The notes beneath the pieces were generated by a model that made no database searches, was not told the origin of the DNA, and saw only the letters and a program-made list of their open reading frames with translations. A stretch of DNA of 64,000 nt, taken from assembly GCA_009773335.1 (NCBI GenBank), contig WRPF01000006.1, positions 29,804 to 93,803 on the forward strand, written 5' to 3'. Positions 9,959 through 19,916 of the stretch are shown one piece after another (the stretch's first letter is position 1; each line of letters opens with the position of its first letter). Source of the DNA: Caulobacteraceae bacterium. Lineage in GTDB: Bacteria > Pseudomonadota > Alphaproteobacteria > Caulobacterales > Aquidulcibacteraceae. A program made the translations under genes and the position numbers.

Positions 9959-11701
9959 ATGACGTCCGACGGGCATCTCCCGCCGAATTTTCCCGCCATG
10001 TCCGTGGCGCAGGCTCACGCCCTGATCACCCAGCCGGGCACGATGTTCGAGGTCGGCGAGATCGACATCTGCGGCGTGCGCACAAAGATCTGGAAGAACG
10101 CGCCGCCGACGCTCGCGGACGTCTTCGCGCTCGGCGCGCCCCACGCGGCGAAAACCTACATCGTCCACGAAGGCGAGCGCGTGACGTTCGATGCGCACCG
10201 GCGTGCTGTGGCCGCGTTCGCGGAGCGCCTGCGCGCCGAAGGCGTCGTGAAGGGCGATCGCGTGGCGATCATCATGCGCAACCTGCCGGAATGGTCGGTG
10301 GCGTTCTGGGCGGCCGCGCTCACGGGCGCCATAGTCACGCCGCTCAACGCATGGTGGACAGGGCCTGAACTCGAATACGGGCTGACGGACTCCGGCGCCA
10401 AGATCGCGATCCTTGATCACGAACGCTGGGAGCGCATGCGCGAACATGTCGACGCGTGCCCGGCGCTCAAGCGCTGCTTCGTGTCGCGCGCGGGCGAGGA
10501 GATCGCCGATCCGCGCGTAACGAGCCTCGAAGGCGTGATCGGCGCCCCCGACGCATGGGCGAACCTGCCGGACGCGCAGCCCGAGATCGCGCCGCTCGCG
10601 CCCGATGACGACGCCACGATCTTCTACACCTCGGGCACCACGGGCAAACCCAAGGGCGCGATCATCACCCACCGCAACATCATCTCCAACTTCTTCAATG
10701 GCGCGAGCGCAGGCGCGCGCGCCTTCCTGCGTCGCGGCGAACAACCGCCGGCGCCCGATCCGGACGCGCCGCAGCGCTGCGTGCTGCTGAGCGTGCCGTT
10801 CTTCCACGCCACGGGTTGCTTTGCGGTGATGATCCCGGCGATGTACGCCGGTCTGAAAATCGTGCTGCAACGCAAGTGGGACGCCGAAGCCGCACTCGGC
10901 CTCATCGAACGCGAGAAGGTCAACCAGATCGGCGGCGTGCCGACGATCGCCTGGCAGGTCATCGAGCATCCGCGCGCGGGCGAATTCGATCTTTCTTCGA
11001 TCGAAAGCGTCTCCTATGGCGGCGCACCGTCGGCGCCGGAACTCGTCAAGCGCATCAAGGAGCGCTTTCCGAATGCGCAGCCGGGACAGGGCTGGGGCAT
11101 GACGGAAACGTCGGCGACCGCGACGACCAATTCCGCGGAAGACTACATCCTGCGCCCGTCGAGCTGCGGCGTGCCGAGCGCGACCGGCGAGGTCCGCATC
11201 GTCGGCGACGGCGGCAAGGATCTGCCGGTCGGCGAGGTCGGAGAGCTCTGGTACAAGGGGCCGATTGTCGTGCGCGGCTATTGGCAGAAGCCCGAGGCCA
11301 CCGCCGAGACCTTCGTCGACGGCTGGGTGAAGACCGGCGATCTTGCGCGCGTGGATGAGGAAGGCTTCGTCTTCATCGTCGACCGCGCCAAGGACATGCT
11401 CATCCGTGGCGGCGAGAACATCTACTGCGTGGAAGTGGAGAATGCGCTCTACGATCACCCGGCGGTGATGGACGCGGCCGTTGTCGGCATCGAACACATG
11501 ACGCTCGGCGAGGAGCCGGGCGCGGTCGTCCACCTGAAGCCGGGCGCGGAAGCGAGCGAGGCGGAACTGCGCCACCACGTTGCGCAGAAGATCGCCGCCT
11601 TCAAGGTGCCGGTGAAGATCGTGTTCTGGCCGGAAACGCTGCCGCGCAACGCCAACGGCAAGATCATCAAGCGCGACCTCAAGGGCGTGTTCGCAAAGTG
11701 A
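9959..11701 (+). CDS. Class I adenylate-forming enzyme / AMP-dependent acyl-CoA synthetase
   Basis: YTSGTTGKPKGAIITH, GWGMTETSA, GWVKTGDLARVDEEGFVFIVDRAKDMLIRGGENIYCVEVEN. Confidence 0.92.
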   Translation: MTSDGHLPPNFPAMSVAQAHALITQPGTMFEVGEIDICGVRTKIWKNAPPTLADVFALGAPHAAKTYIVHEGERVTFDAHRRAVAAFAERLRAEGVVKGDRVAIIMRNLPEWSVAFWAAALTGAIVTPLNAWWTGPELEYGLTDSGAKIAILDHERWERMREHVDACPALKRCFVSRAGEEIADPRVTSLEGVIGAPDAWANLPDAQPEIAPLAPDDDATIFYTSGTTGKPKGAIITHRNIISNFFNGASAGARAFLRRGEQPPAPDPDAPQRCVLLSVPFFHATGCFAVMIPAMYAGLKIVLQRKWDAEAALGLIEREKVNQIGGVPTIAWQVIEHPRAGEFDLSSIESVSYGGAPSAPELVKRIKERFPNAQPGQGWGMTETSATATTNSAEDYILRPSSCGVPSATGEVRIVGDGGKDLPVGEVGELWYKGPIVVRGYWQKPEATAETFVDGWVKTGDLARVDEEGFVFIVDRAKDMLIRGGENIYCVEVENALYDHPAVMDAAVVGIEHMTLGEEPGAVVHLKPGAEASEAELRHHVAQKIAAFKVPVKIVFWPETLPRNANGKIIKRDLKGVFAK

Positions 11702-11712
11702 AAGGCGCTTCC

Positions 11713-12060
11713 ATGATTCGCACCATTCTCGCCGTCGGTCTGATCGCGCTTGCCGCCTCGTGCTCGCCCAAGCCCGCTGAGAAGGCGGAAGCGACCGCGC
11801 CGGCGCCCGGTGAGGCCGGCGATGTCTCCAACTGGACCTGCGAGAACGGCGACAGCTTCCGCATGACGCTGATCGATGACCGCGCCGACTTCCTGTTCAA
11901 GGACGGCATCACGGCGACGATGGCGCCGGCGATGGCGGCCTCTGGCAATCTCTTCAAGGCTGCGAACGGGACCGACATCTTCCACACCAAGGGCAATGAA
12001 GGCTTCCTGCAGTTCGGCGGCAAGGAAACCAACTGCACCACGCCGGATATCGGGGAATGA
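11713..12060 (+). CDS. Hypothetical lipoprotein
   Basis: MIRTILAVGLIALAASCSPKP signal/lipobox; ATGA-type overlap with next gene. Confidence 0.65.
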   Translation: MIRTILAVGLIALAASCSPKPAEKAEATAPAPGEAGDVSNWTCENGDSFRMTLIDDRADFLFKDGITATMAPAMAASGNLFKAANGTDIFHTKGNEGFLQFGGKETNCTTPDIGE

Positions 12061-12845
12061 ACATGCTGGTCGCTGTCGACAAACGCGCCAACGGCGTCGC
12101 CCTCGTCACGCTCAATCGCCCCGAGGCGATGAATGCGCTCTCCAAGGCCATGCGTCAGGAAATCGCCGCGACGTTCGCGGCGCTCAACAACGACCCTGAC
12201 GTGCGCGCCATCGTGCTCACCGGCGCCGGCAAGGCCTTCACCGCCGGGCTCGATCTCAAGGAACTCGGCGCGGATGCTTCCGCAATGGGCGCCGCGAACG
12301 CCTCGGACGCCGAACGCAATCCCGTCGTCGCCATCGAGAAGTGCGCCAAGCCCGTCATCGGCGCGATCAATGGCGCGGCGATTACCGGCGGCTTCGAGGT
12401 GGCGCTCGCGTGCGACATCCTCATCGCCTCGACGAACGCGAAGTTCGCCGACACGCACGCGCGCGTCGGCATCATGCCGGGCTGGGGTCTGTCGCAGAAG
12501 CTCTCACGCATGCTCGGCATTTCGCGGGCGAAGGAGCTGTCGCTCAGCGGCAACTTCCTCGACGCCGAGACCGCCGAGGCGTGGGGGCTCGTGAACCGCG
12601 TGGTGGCGCCGGAACTTCTCGTCGAAGTCGCGCTCAAGCTCGCCGGCGACATCGCCACCGCCGCGCCGGAAAAGGTGCAGTTCTACAAGCGCCTCATCGA
12701 CGACGGCTTCGCGATCCCGTTCGGCGACGCGCTTCAGCTTGAGCGCGCCCGCTCCAGCGCCGAGAATGCGAAGGTCACGCCCGACGTCGTAGCGAAGAAC
12801 CGCGAAGGCGTGATGGCGCGCGGACGCGAGCAGAAAAAAGAATGA
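12057..12845 (+). CDS. Enoyl-CoA hydratase
   Basis: LNRPEAMNALSKAM, AIVLTGAGKAFTAGLDLKEL, GAINGAAITGGFEVALACDILIAS crotonase motifs. Confidence 0.9.
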   Translation: MNMLVAVDKRANGVALVTLNRPEAMNALSKAMRQEIAATFAALNNDPDVRAIVLTGAGKAFTAGLDLKELGADASAMGAANASDAERNPVVAIEKCAKPVIGAINGAAITGGFEVALACDILIASTNAKFADTHARVGIMPGWGLSQKLSRMLGISRAKELSLSGNFLDAETAEAWGLVNRVVAPELLVEVALKLAGDIATAAPEKVQFYKRLIDDGFAIPFGDALQLERARSSAENAKVTPDVVAKNREGVMARGREQKKE

Positions 12846-12860
12846 AGTGTCGTCACCGTG

Positions 12861-12984
12861 CTTCCCCGTGAGGGGAAGCTGTCGCGCCGGAGGCGTGACT
12901 GAAGGGGCGGTAAGCTCGCTTTCGACAGGCCGCCGCCGCCCCATCCGTCTCGCTTCGCGAGCCACCTTCCCCTCGCGGGGAAGG
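12861..12984. repeat. Intergenic palindromic repeat with paired cttcccc/ggggaag arms
   Basis: cttccccgtgaggggaag at the left end and cttcccctcgcggggaag at the right end, with GC-rich inner sequence. Confidence 0.75.
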
Positions 12985-13004
12985 ACGGAAATTGGCTGCA
13001 TCGT

Positions 13005-13859
13005 TCAGGCCGCTCGGTAGAACGGCCTGTCGCCGGCGATCGTCACGCGCTCCATGATGCGCACCGCCGGGAAGTAGTCCGACGCCGCGTAGTGCTGGCA
13101 GGCGCGGTTGTCCCAGAAGGCCAGCGACCCCGGCGCCCAGCGGAAGCGGCACTGGTATTCGGGGATCGCCGCCTGCGCGTAGAGATGGGCGAGCAGATCG
13201 TCGCTTTCCTTCCGCGACAGGCCCTTGATGTGACTCGTGAAGCCGGTGTTGACGAAGATCAGCGGCCGGCCGGTCTCGGGGTGCGTGCGCACCACGGGAT
13301 GTTCCATCGGCGGAAACTTCGCGTGCAGGTCTTCCGCGCTCTTCTTCAGTCGCCCAGCGAACACGCGTGCGATGTCGTGGACGGCGGTGAGGCCGGTCAC
13401 GAAGCGCTTCATCTCCGGGCTCAGGTTCTCGAACGCCGCGTACATGTCGCTGAACAGCGTGTCGCCGCCTACGTCCGGGAGCTCGATAGCGCGCAGGATG
13501 GACCCGAGTGAAGGCGTCTCGCGCCACGTGACATCGGAGTGCCAGTTGTTCTCCACGCCGCGACTGTTTGGTCCGTGCGCAATGCGCAGGACTTCGCGGT
13601 CCTCCTGATCGGCGGGCGTGGCGGGGTGGATTTCCAGTTCACCGAAGCGACGCGCGAAATCGATGTGCTGGCGGCGCGTGATGGTCTGGTCGCGGAAGAA
13701 CACGACCTTGAACTCGAGCAGCGCGCGTCGCACCTCGCCGATCTGCGCCTCGCTCAGCGGCCCGCCGAGATCGACGCCGACGAGTTCGGCGCCGATCGTC
13801 GGCGAGAGCGGGTGTGGCTCGAACGCGGTGTAGCCTCCGGTCTTTACAGCGATGTTCAC
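13005..13859 (-). CDS. TauD/TfdA-family alpha-ketoglutarate-dependent dioxygenase
   Basis: NNWHSDVTWRETPSLGSILRAIELPDVGGDTLFSDMYAAF (HxD), HPVVRTHPETGRPLIFVN, FWDNRACQHYAASDY; GTG start inferred. Confidence 0.88.
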   Translation of the reverse strand: MNIAVKTGGYTAFEPHPLSPTIGAELVGVDLGGPLSEAQIGEVRRALLEFKVVFFRDQTITRRQHIDFARRFGELEIHPATPADQEDREVLRIAHGPNSRGVENNWHSDVTWRETPSLGSILRAIELPDVGGDTLFSDMYAAFENLSPEMKRFVTGLTAVHDIARVFAGRLKKSAEDLHAKFPPMEHPVVRTHPETGRPLIFVNTGFTSHIKGLSRKESDDLLAHLYAQAAIPEYQCRFRWAPGSLAFWDNRACQHYAASDYFPAVRIMERVTIAGDRPFYRAA

Positions 13860-13873
13860 GACGTTCTCCGGGC

Positions 13874-15370
13874 CTACGCGTGCACGCCCGGCTTGCGGCC
13901 GCTCCACGGCAGGGCCTGTTCGAGCTGGTAGGCGAGTTCGATGAGCGTCTGCTCGTCGCCGCCTTTGGCCGCGAAGTGCGCGCCGAGGGGCAGGCCCGTC
14001 GACGACATGCCGAGCGGGAGGGAGATGGCCGGCGCGCCGACCGCGTTGATGAGCGGCGTGTAGGCCACATAGTCCTGGATGGTCAGGAACTTCTCGAACG
14101 GCAGCGTCGGCGCGTATTCGCCGATGAGCGCCGGGGGCTTGGCCAGCACAGGCGTCAGCAGCACGTCGATGCCGGGGAACATGCCTTCGTACTTGCGCTG
14201 CGTGCGTTGCAGCGTCGCGACAGCGCGCGCCATGCCGGCGGGGCCCGCCTTTTCCGCGAGATCGGCAAGACCCAGCGACAACGGCTCAAGCAACTCTTCG
14301 AGGGCGACACCTGGCGCTTTGGCCTTCACCTGCTCGCGGATGTCCAGCGCCATGCCCGCCCAGTAGAGCGTGAACGCATCGGAGAACGCAGCGCCGTCGA
14401 TCGGCGCCTTGAATTCGCGCACGTCGTGCCCGAGCTGCTTCAGGGTCGCGGCGACTTTTGCGATCTCGCCGGCTACTTCCGTGTCCGGATCCTTGCCGAG
14501 GAAGGTCTTGATCTGCACGCCGATCCTGAGTTTGCGCGCCGACGCGCCGGCGATCATCCCGACCGGCTCGAACACCTTGTCGTCGCCGGTGCGTTGCGTG
14601 CTGTAGAGCCACGCGACGGTATCGCGCACGGAGTGGGAGACGCAGCCGTTCACCGAAATCGGCACCGGGCCCTGATCGCGCTCGTCGGTGATGTGGCGAC
14701 CACGGGAGGGTTTCAGTCCCACAAGGCCGCAGCAGGACGCGGGAATGCGGATCGATCCGCCGCCGTCGCTCGCGTGCGCGATCGGCACAACGCCCGCCGC
14801 GACCGCCGCCGCCGAACCGCCGGACGAGCCGCCGGAGGAGTGCTTGGTGTTCCACGGGTTGAGCGTCGCGCCGGTGAGCAGCGGCTCGGTCGTCGCGGTG
14901 AAGCCGAACTCCGGCGTGGTCGACTTGCCGATAGGCACGACGCCGGAGGCCATGATGGAATTGGTGTAGGGCGTCTGCGCCGTGGCGGGCGGCGCGCCCG
15001 CGAAGGCGCGTGAGCCGAACTTCGTCGGGAAGCCGGTGACGTCGTTCAGGTCCTTGATGAGCGTCGGCACGCCCGCGAACATACCGGTCTGCGGTTTGGC
15101 GGCCGCCTCGCGCGCGTGCGCGAACATGTCGGTGACCATGAAGTTGAGCTGCGGCTGGATCTTCTCCGCGCGCGCGATGGCGGATTCGACCGCCTCCAGC
15201 GGGGTGAACTCCTTGTTGCGGATCTTCTCGGCGACGCCGACCGCATCGAGATTGCCGAGCACGTCCCCGCGCGGCGCGGGCTTCTCCGGCGCGCAGGCGG
15301 CAAGCGCAGCGGTCATGCCGACGGCTGCGGCGCCTTCCATCAGGCGGCGCCGGGAAATGTCCATGCTCAT
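13874..15370 (-). CDS. Amidase (amidase signature family), exported
   Basis: [20 protein letters not shown] Tat/lipobox-like start; [49 protein letters not shown] signature. Confidence 0.92.
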   Translation of the reverse strand: MSMDISRRRLMEGAAAVGMTAALAACAPEKPAPRGDVLGNLDAVGVAEKIRNKEFTPLEAVESAIARAEKIQPQLNFMVTDMFAHAREAAAKPQTGMFAGVPTLIKDLNDVTGFPTKFGSRAFAGAPPATAQTPYTNSIMASGVVPIGKSTTPEFGFTATTEPLLTGATLNPWNTKHSSGGSSGGSAAAVAAGVVPIAHASDGGGSIRIPASCCGLVGLKPSRGRHITDERDQGPVPISVNGCVSHSVRDTVAWLYSTQRTGDDKVFEPVGMIAGASARKLRIGVQIKTFLGKDPDTEVAGEIAKVAATLKQLGHDVREFKAPIDGAAFSDAFTLYWAGMALDIREQVKAKAPGVALEELLEPLSLGLADLAEKAGPAGMARAVATLQRTQRKYEGMFPGIDVLLTPVLAKPPALIGEYAPTLPFEKFLTIQDYVAYTPLINAVGAPAISLPLGMSSTGLPLGAHFAAKGGDEQTLIELAYQLEQALPWSGRKPGVHA

Positions 15371-15452
15371 CTCTTCATCCTCCCCGGCCCATATGCTTGG
15401 GCTCAGGCGCACAGCCTTGCGCTCCTGCCGCCGCCGCGCAAGAGGAATGCGG

Positions 15453-16178
15453 ATGGGCCGGATGCGAGCGGATCAATTGCTGGTGGCCAGGGGCCTCGCC
15501 GAGAGCCGCGCGCGGGCGCAGGCCGCCATCGAGGCGGGTGGGGTGACCGCGAACGGGTCTCCGGTCCTGAAAGCCTCCCAGGCGATCGAGGAGGATGCCG
15601 TCCTCACCTGCGAGGCGCCGCACCCCTGGGTCTCGCGCGCAGGGGTGAAGCTCGATGCGGCGCTGACGGTGTTCGGCGTCTCGGTCGAGGGCTGCGACTG
15701 CCTCGATGTGGGCGCCTCGACGGGCGGGTTCACGCAGGTGCTGCTGGTGCGCGGCGCGGCGCGGGTGGCGGCTGTGGACGTGGGGCGCGAGCAGCTGCAC
15801 CGCACGCTGCGCGACGACGCGCGGGTGCGCGTCATGGAAGGCGTCGATGCACGCACGCTGACCGCCGAAACGCTAGGTTTCGCGCCGTCGCGTATCGTCT
15901 GCGACGCGAGTTTCATCGGGCTGGGCAAGGTGTTGCCCGCGCCGCTGTCTCTCGCAGCGCCTGAAGCGGTACTCATCGCGCTGGTGAAGCCGCAGTACGA
16001 GATCGGTCCCGGTCGCGGCGGCGCGCTGCTGAAGCACGAAGCCGCGCGGCTGGTGGCGGAGGAGACGGTCCGCGCGCTCGACGGCGTTGCGGGATTCAAG
16101 GTGCGCAGCCTGATCGACAGCGACATCCGCGGTGGCGACGGCGCGCCGGAGTTTGTGCTGTACGCCGTGCGCTCATGA
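15453..16178 (+). CDS. tlyA: TlyA-family RNA methyltransferase / haemolysin-like protein
   Basis: S4-like RADQLLVARGLAESRARAQAAIEAGGVTANG, DVGASTGGFTQVLL, VKPQYEIGPG. Confidence 0.9.
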   Translation: MGRMRADQLLVARGLAESRARAQAAIEAGGVTANGSPVLKASQAIEEDAVLTCEAPHPWVSRAGVKLDAALTVFGVSVEGCDCLDVGASTGGFTQVLLVRGAARVAAVDVGREQLHRTLRDDARVRVMEGVDARTLTAETLGFAPSRIVCDASFIGLGKVLPAPLSLAAPEAVLIALVKPQYEIGPGRGGALLKHEAARLVAEETVRALDGVAGFKVRSLIDSDIRGGDGAPEFVLYAVRS

Positions 16179-16181
16179 AAA

Positions 16182-16207
16182 CGGGCCCCAGCTTTCGCCG
16201 GGGCCCG
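16182..16207. terminator. Candidate bidirectional terminator hairpin between convergent genes
   Basis: cgggcccc-agctttcgcc-ggggcccg between two convergent CDSs. Confidence 0.6.
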
Positions 16208-16241
16208 ATAAGTCATTCCGGGGAGGGGTAGGTCATCGCAG

Positions 16242-16841
16242 TTATTGCGGGCGCCAGACGCCGTCGCGGCCACGGCACATGTAGACGCTCTCGCGGATCT
16301 CACGGCCTTCCGGGTCGCGCGTCGTCACCGAGCCCCAGCGGCACGAGTCGGCGGACTGGTAGCCGCCGCCCGAGGTCTGGTAGCCGCGTCCGCTGTCCGG
16401 GCCGCCGGCCAGCGGGTAGTCGCCGCGGCGGGGCTCGTAAGCGGGTTCGTAGGCGGGGGCTGCGCCGTAGGATTGCGGGTAGGGCTGGCCGTAGGCCTGC
16501 TGCTGCTGGCGCTGGGCGGCCGGAGAGCACCGGCCGGTGCTGCGGCCGATCATGGCGCCGGTGGCCGCACCGGCGACGCCGCCAAGGGCCGAACCCTCGG
16601 TCTGGGCGTTCCGGGCCGCCAGGTTGTTGCCCAGCACCGCACCGACCGCAGCCCCGATGGCGCCGCCGATCATCATGCGGTTCTGGCGCACCTGTGCGCA
16701 GTAGGCGTCCGGGTGTACGTTGTTCTGCCCGCCATTATAGACCGGGCCGGAATTGGGGTAGGACTGCGCAGAAGCGGGGACGGCCGTCGCGGCCAGAGCC
16801 GCCGACATCGCCGAAAGAGCGACAAGAGCTCGAACGCGCAT
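16242..16841 (-). CDS. Glycine-zipper (2TM) domain exported protein
   Basis: Signal peptide; MMIGGAIGAAVGAVLGNNLA…GSALGGVAGAATGAMIG. Confidence 0.78.
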   Translation of the reverse strand: MRVRALVALSAMSAALAATAVPASAQSYPNSGPVYNGGQNNVHPDAYCAQVRQNRMMIGGAIGAAVGAVLGNNLAARNAQTEGSALGGVAGAATGAMIGRSTGRCSPAAQRQQQQAYGQPYPQSYGAAPAYEPAYEPRRGDYPLAGGPDSGRGYQTSGGGYQSADSCRWGSVTTRDPEGREIRESVYMCRGRDGVWRPQ

Positions 16842-16923
16842 GGTGAAATCTCCTCAGGGGCCCGCCGGAACCGTCTCCGCCAGCCTTCGAGCGACAAGAA
16901 AGCAAAGTCTGCCTGAACGCCGC

Positions 16924-18234
16924 ATGAAGCGCATCGACCGATCCGTCCGCACCCGCCCGGCCAGCCGGGGGGCAGTCCAGACCGTCGCCGCCGGCGGCGT
17001 CGAAGCCGTGCTCGACATCGTGGAGATGGGCGCGCGCGGCGATGCGCTGGCCGCCGGCGAGGACGGCCCCATCTACGTGCCCTACGCCCTGCCGGGCGAG
17101 CGCGTGCGCGCGAAGGTGACCGGCGGGCGCGGCCTGCCGCTGGTGATCGAGACGCCGAGCGCAGATCGCGTCGCCCCACCGTGCGCGCACTTCACCCGCT
17201 GCGGCGGTTGCCAGCTCCAGCACTGGGCGGACGAGCCGTACCTCGCCTGGAAGCGCGACGAGGTCGTGCGCGCGCTCGCGCGGCGCGGCCTCGATACCGA
17301 CGTTGATCCGATTGTCGTCGCGTGGGGCGAGGGACGTCGTCGCGCGGCGTTCCATGCGCAGCGCGTCGGACGCACCGTACGCTTCGGCTTCATCGAACGC
17401 GGCGGCGCGCGCATCGAACCGATCAATGCATGCCCTGTGCTTGCGCCTGCGCTGGCGGATGCGTTGCCGCGCCTGCGTGAACTGTCGGAAGCCTTCGCGC
17501 CGGCGCGCGGGGAAATCACCGTGCAGTGCCTCGCGACCGAAACCGGCCTCGACGTGGCGATCAAGGGCGCGGGTCGCCCCTCGGGTTTCGATCGCGGACG
17601 TCTGGAATCCGCAGCGCGCATCGCCGAACAGCTCGATCTCGCGCGGCTTGCATTCGATGGCGAGACGCTGGTGGCGCGGCGTGCGCCGATGGTGACGATC
17701 GGGCCCGCGCGGGTGTTTCCGCCACCGGGTGCGTTCCTGCAGGCGACGCTCGAAGGCGAGCGGGTGCTGGGCGATCTGGTGCGCGCGGCGCTGATCGGCT
17801 CGGAGCGCGTCGCCGATCTCTTCTCGGGGGTTGGCACGTTTGCGCTGCGCGTGTGCGACTTCGCGGAGACCCACGCGGTGGAAGGCGACGCTGAAATGCT
17901 TGCGGCGCTGAAGAAGGCCGCGGATGCGGTTGGCGGCCTGCGCGGCGTGTCCATCGAGAAGCGCGATCTGCTCCGCACGCCGCTCGCGGCGCTGGAGCTG
18001 AAGCGGTATGAGTCCGTCGTGTTCGATCCGCCCCGGTCCGGCGCGAAGCTGCAGGCTGAGCAGATCGGCGCATCGAGGGCGCGGCGCGTGGCGGCGGTGT
18101 CGTGCGACCCCGCCACCTTCGCGCGCGACGTGAAGGTGCTCGTGGACGCGGGGTTTGTGTTGAAGCGCGTGACGCCGGTGGACCAGTTCCGCTGGACGCC
18201 GCATGTGGAGGTCGTCGGGGTGCTGGAGCGATGA
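16924..18234 (+). CDS. Class I SAM-dependent RNA methyltransferase (TrmA/RumA-like uracil-C5)
   Basis: [15 protein letters not shown] Fe-S cluster motif; [35 protein letters not shown]. Confidence 0.92.
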   Translation: MKRIDRSVRTRPASRGAVQTVAAGGVEAVLDIVEMGARGDALAAGEDGPIYVPYALPGERVRAKVTGGRGLPLVIETPSADRVAPPCAHFTRCGGCQLQHWADEPYLAWKRDEVVRALARRGLDTDVDPIVVAWGEGRRRAAFHAQRVGRTVRFGFIERGGARIEPINACPVLAPALADALPRLRELSEAFAPARGEITVQCLATETGLDVAIKGAGRPSGFDRGRLESAARIAEQLDLARLAFDGETLVARRAPMVTIGPARVFPPPGAFLQATLEGERVLGDLVRAALIGSERVADLFSGVGTFALRVCDFAETHAVEGDAEMLAALKKAADAVGGLRGVSIEKRDLLRTPLAALELKRYESVVFDPPRSGAKLQAEQIGASRARRVAAVSCDPATFARDVKVLVDAGFVLKRVTPVDQFRWTPHVEVVGVLER

Positions 18235-18791
18235 CGGCTGCGAAAGGCGGGGCGGCGAAACGCGCGAAGGCCGAGCCTGAGCTTCCATTCTGGAAAACCA
18301 AGACGCTTGCGGAGATGAACCCGCAGGAGTGGGAATCGCTTTGCGACGGTTGCGGCAAGTGCTGCCTCATCGGCCTTGAGGACGCCGACACCGGCGAGAT
18401 CTATCTCACCGACGTCGCCTGCAAGCAGCTCGATAGCGCCAGCTGCCAGTGCAAGGACTACGCGAACCGCAAGCAGATCGTGCCCGACTGCGTGCGCCTC
18501 ACGCCCAAGAACGTGCCGCGTTACAAGTGGATCCCGAAGACCTGCGCCTATCGCCTCGTGTCGGAAGGCAAGGAGCTCTTCTGGTGGCACCCGCTAGTGA
18601 GCGGCGACCGCAGCACCGTGCATCAGGCCAACGTCTCCGTGCGCGGCAAGACGCGGCCGGAAGGGCGCCTCAAGGTGCAGGGCCTGATGAAGCGCATCAC
18701 GAAATGGCCCCAACCTCTTGAAAAACAGCCGGCTGAGAAGCCTCCGGCCAAGGTTAAGCGCAAGGTCACGACGAGGAAGGTCGCCAAATGA
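18231..18791 (+). CDS. YcgN-family cysteine cluster protein
   Basis: [49 protein letters not shown] overlap with upstream gene. Confidence 0.88.
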   Translation: MTAAKGGAAKRAKAEPELPFWKTKTLAEMNPQEWESLCDGCGKCCLIGLEDADTGEIYLTDVACKQLDSASCQCKDYANRKQIVPDCVRLTPKNVPRYKWIPKTCAYRLVSEGKELFWWHPLVSGDRSTVHQANVSVRGKTRPEGRLKVQGLMKRITKWPQPLEKQPAEKPPAKVKRKVTTRKVAK

Positions 18792-19852
18792 GTCTTGTGG
18801 GGGACGTCGGACGCATCGCCGGTCGCGCAGGCTACACGTTCACGCAAAGCGCGCGGGTGGCGTGGTACGCCTCGCACTATCTGGCGGCGCGACGCATGTC
18901 GAAGCCGTTCGACCGCCCCGGCGAACCGAAGTTCCGGCCCGTCGCGCCGGAAGGCGACAAGAGGCGCATCCGGCAGGCCTTCATCGATCTCTTCGCCACC
19001 GACCGCGCCAACATCGATGCGGGCCTCTACCCCGCGCCAGGTGATCTGAGCGTCGCCAAGATACTGCGCGCCTTCGAGGACAGCCTGCGCTTCTTCCGCG
19101 ACGTGCCGCGCGTGGACGAACGGCGCGTCGAGCGGCGCGGCGCCGAAGTGCGCTCGAACGCGGATCGTTCGCGCTATCCGGCATATTACCTGCAGAATTT
19201 CCACTACCAGACCGGCGGCTGGCTAACAGAAGAAAGCGCCGAACTCTACGACACGCAGGTCGAGGTGCTGTTCGCGGGCGCTGCGGACGCCATGCGCCGG
19301 ATCGCGCTCGGATCGCTCGCGCGGGGGCTGAAGGGCAAAGACCAGCGCGGCGTGAAGCTGCTCGATCTCGCCTGCGGCAACGGGCGGTTTCTCACCCAGA
19401 TCCTCGACGCGTTTCCGCGCATGCCCGTCACCGGGCTCGATCTTTCGCCTGCCTATGCCGATGCGGCGCGTGCGCGGGTGAAGTCGTGGCGTCAGGCGGA
19501 AGTCGTGGTCGGGCAGGCCGAGGCGCTGCCGTTCGCGGACGCGAGTCTCGACGCGCTGACGTGTGTCTATCTTTTCCACGAGCTGCCGCCGCGCGTGCGC
19601 CGCGACACGGCGAAGGAGATCGCACGGGTGCTGAAGCCGGGCGGCGTGTTCGTCTTCGCGGATTCACTGCAGACGGGCGATGCGCCCGATCTCGACCGGA
19701 TGATCGAGTATTTCCCTGTCGGCTTCCACGAGCCGTTCTATGGCTCATACCAGCAGGAAGATTTCGTCGCGCTCTTCGGCGAGGCGGGGTTCAGGGTTGA
19801 GGAAGCGGAGCTGGCGTTTCTGACGAAGATCGTGCGGTTCAGGCGCGCCTGA
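18788..19852 (+). CDS. Class I SAM-dependent methyltransferase
   Basis: [61 protein letters not shown] overlap with upstream gene. Confidence 0.9.
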   Translation: MSLVGDVGRIAGRAGYTFTQSARVAWYASHYLAARRMSKPFDRPGEPKFRPVAPEGDKRRIRQAFIDLFATDRANIDAGLYPAPGDLSVAKILRAFEDSLRFFRDVPRVDERRVERRGAEVRSNADRSRYPAYYLQNFHYQTGGWLTEESAELYDTQVEVLFAGAADAMRRIALGSLARGLKGKDQRGVKLLDLACGNGRFLTQILDAFPRMPVTGLDLSPAYADAARARVKSWRQAEVVVGQAEALPFADASLDALTCVYLFHELPPRVRRDTAKEIARVLKPGGVFVFADSLQTGDAPDLDRMIEYFPVGFHEPFYGSYQQEDFVALFGEAGFRVEEAELAFLTKIVRFRRA

Positions 19853-19916
19853 AGTCCGCCGCCATTGCCAAGCCGCGTCGGCGCTTCCAGCATGACGCGT
19901 CATCGGGGAGATATTC

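Noticed and set aside
9596-11578. 660-aa minus-strand ORF antisense to the acyl-CoA synthetase
   Set aside because: Arg/His/Ala-rich shadow ORF in high-GC sequence; the plus strand carries clear AMP-binding motifs.
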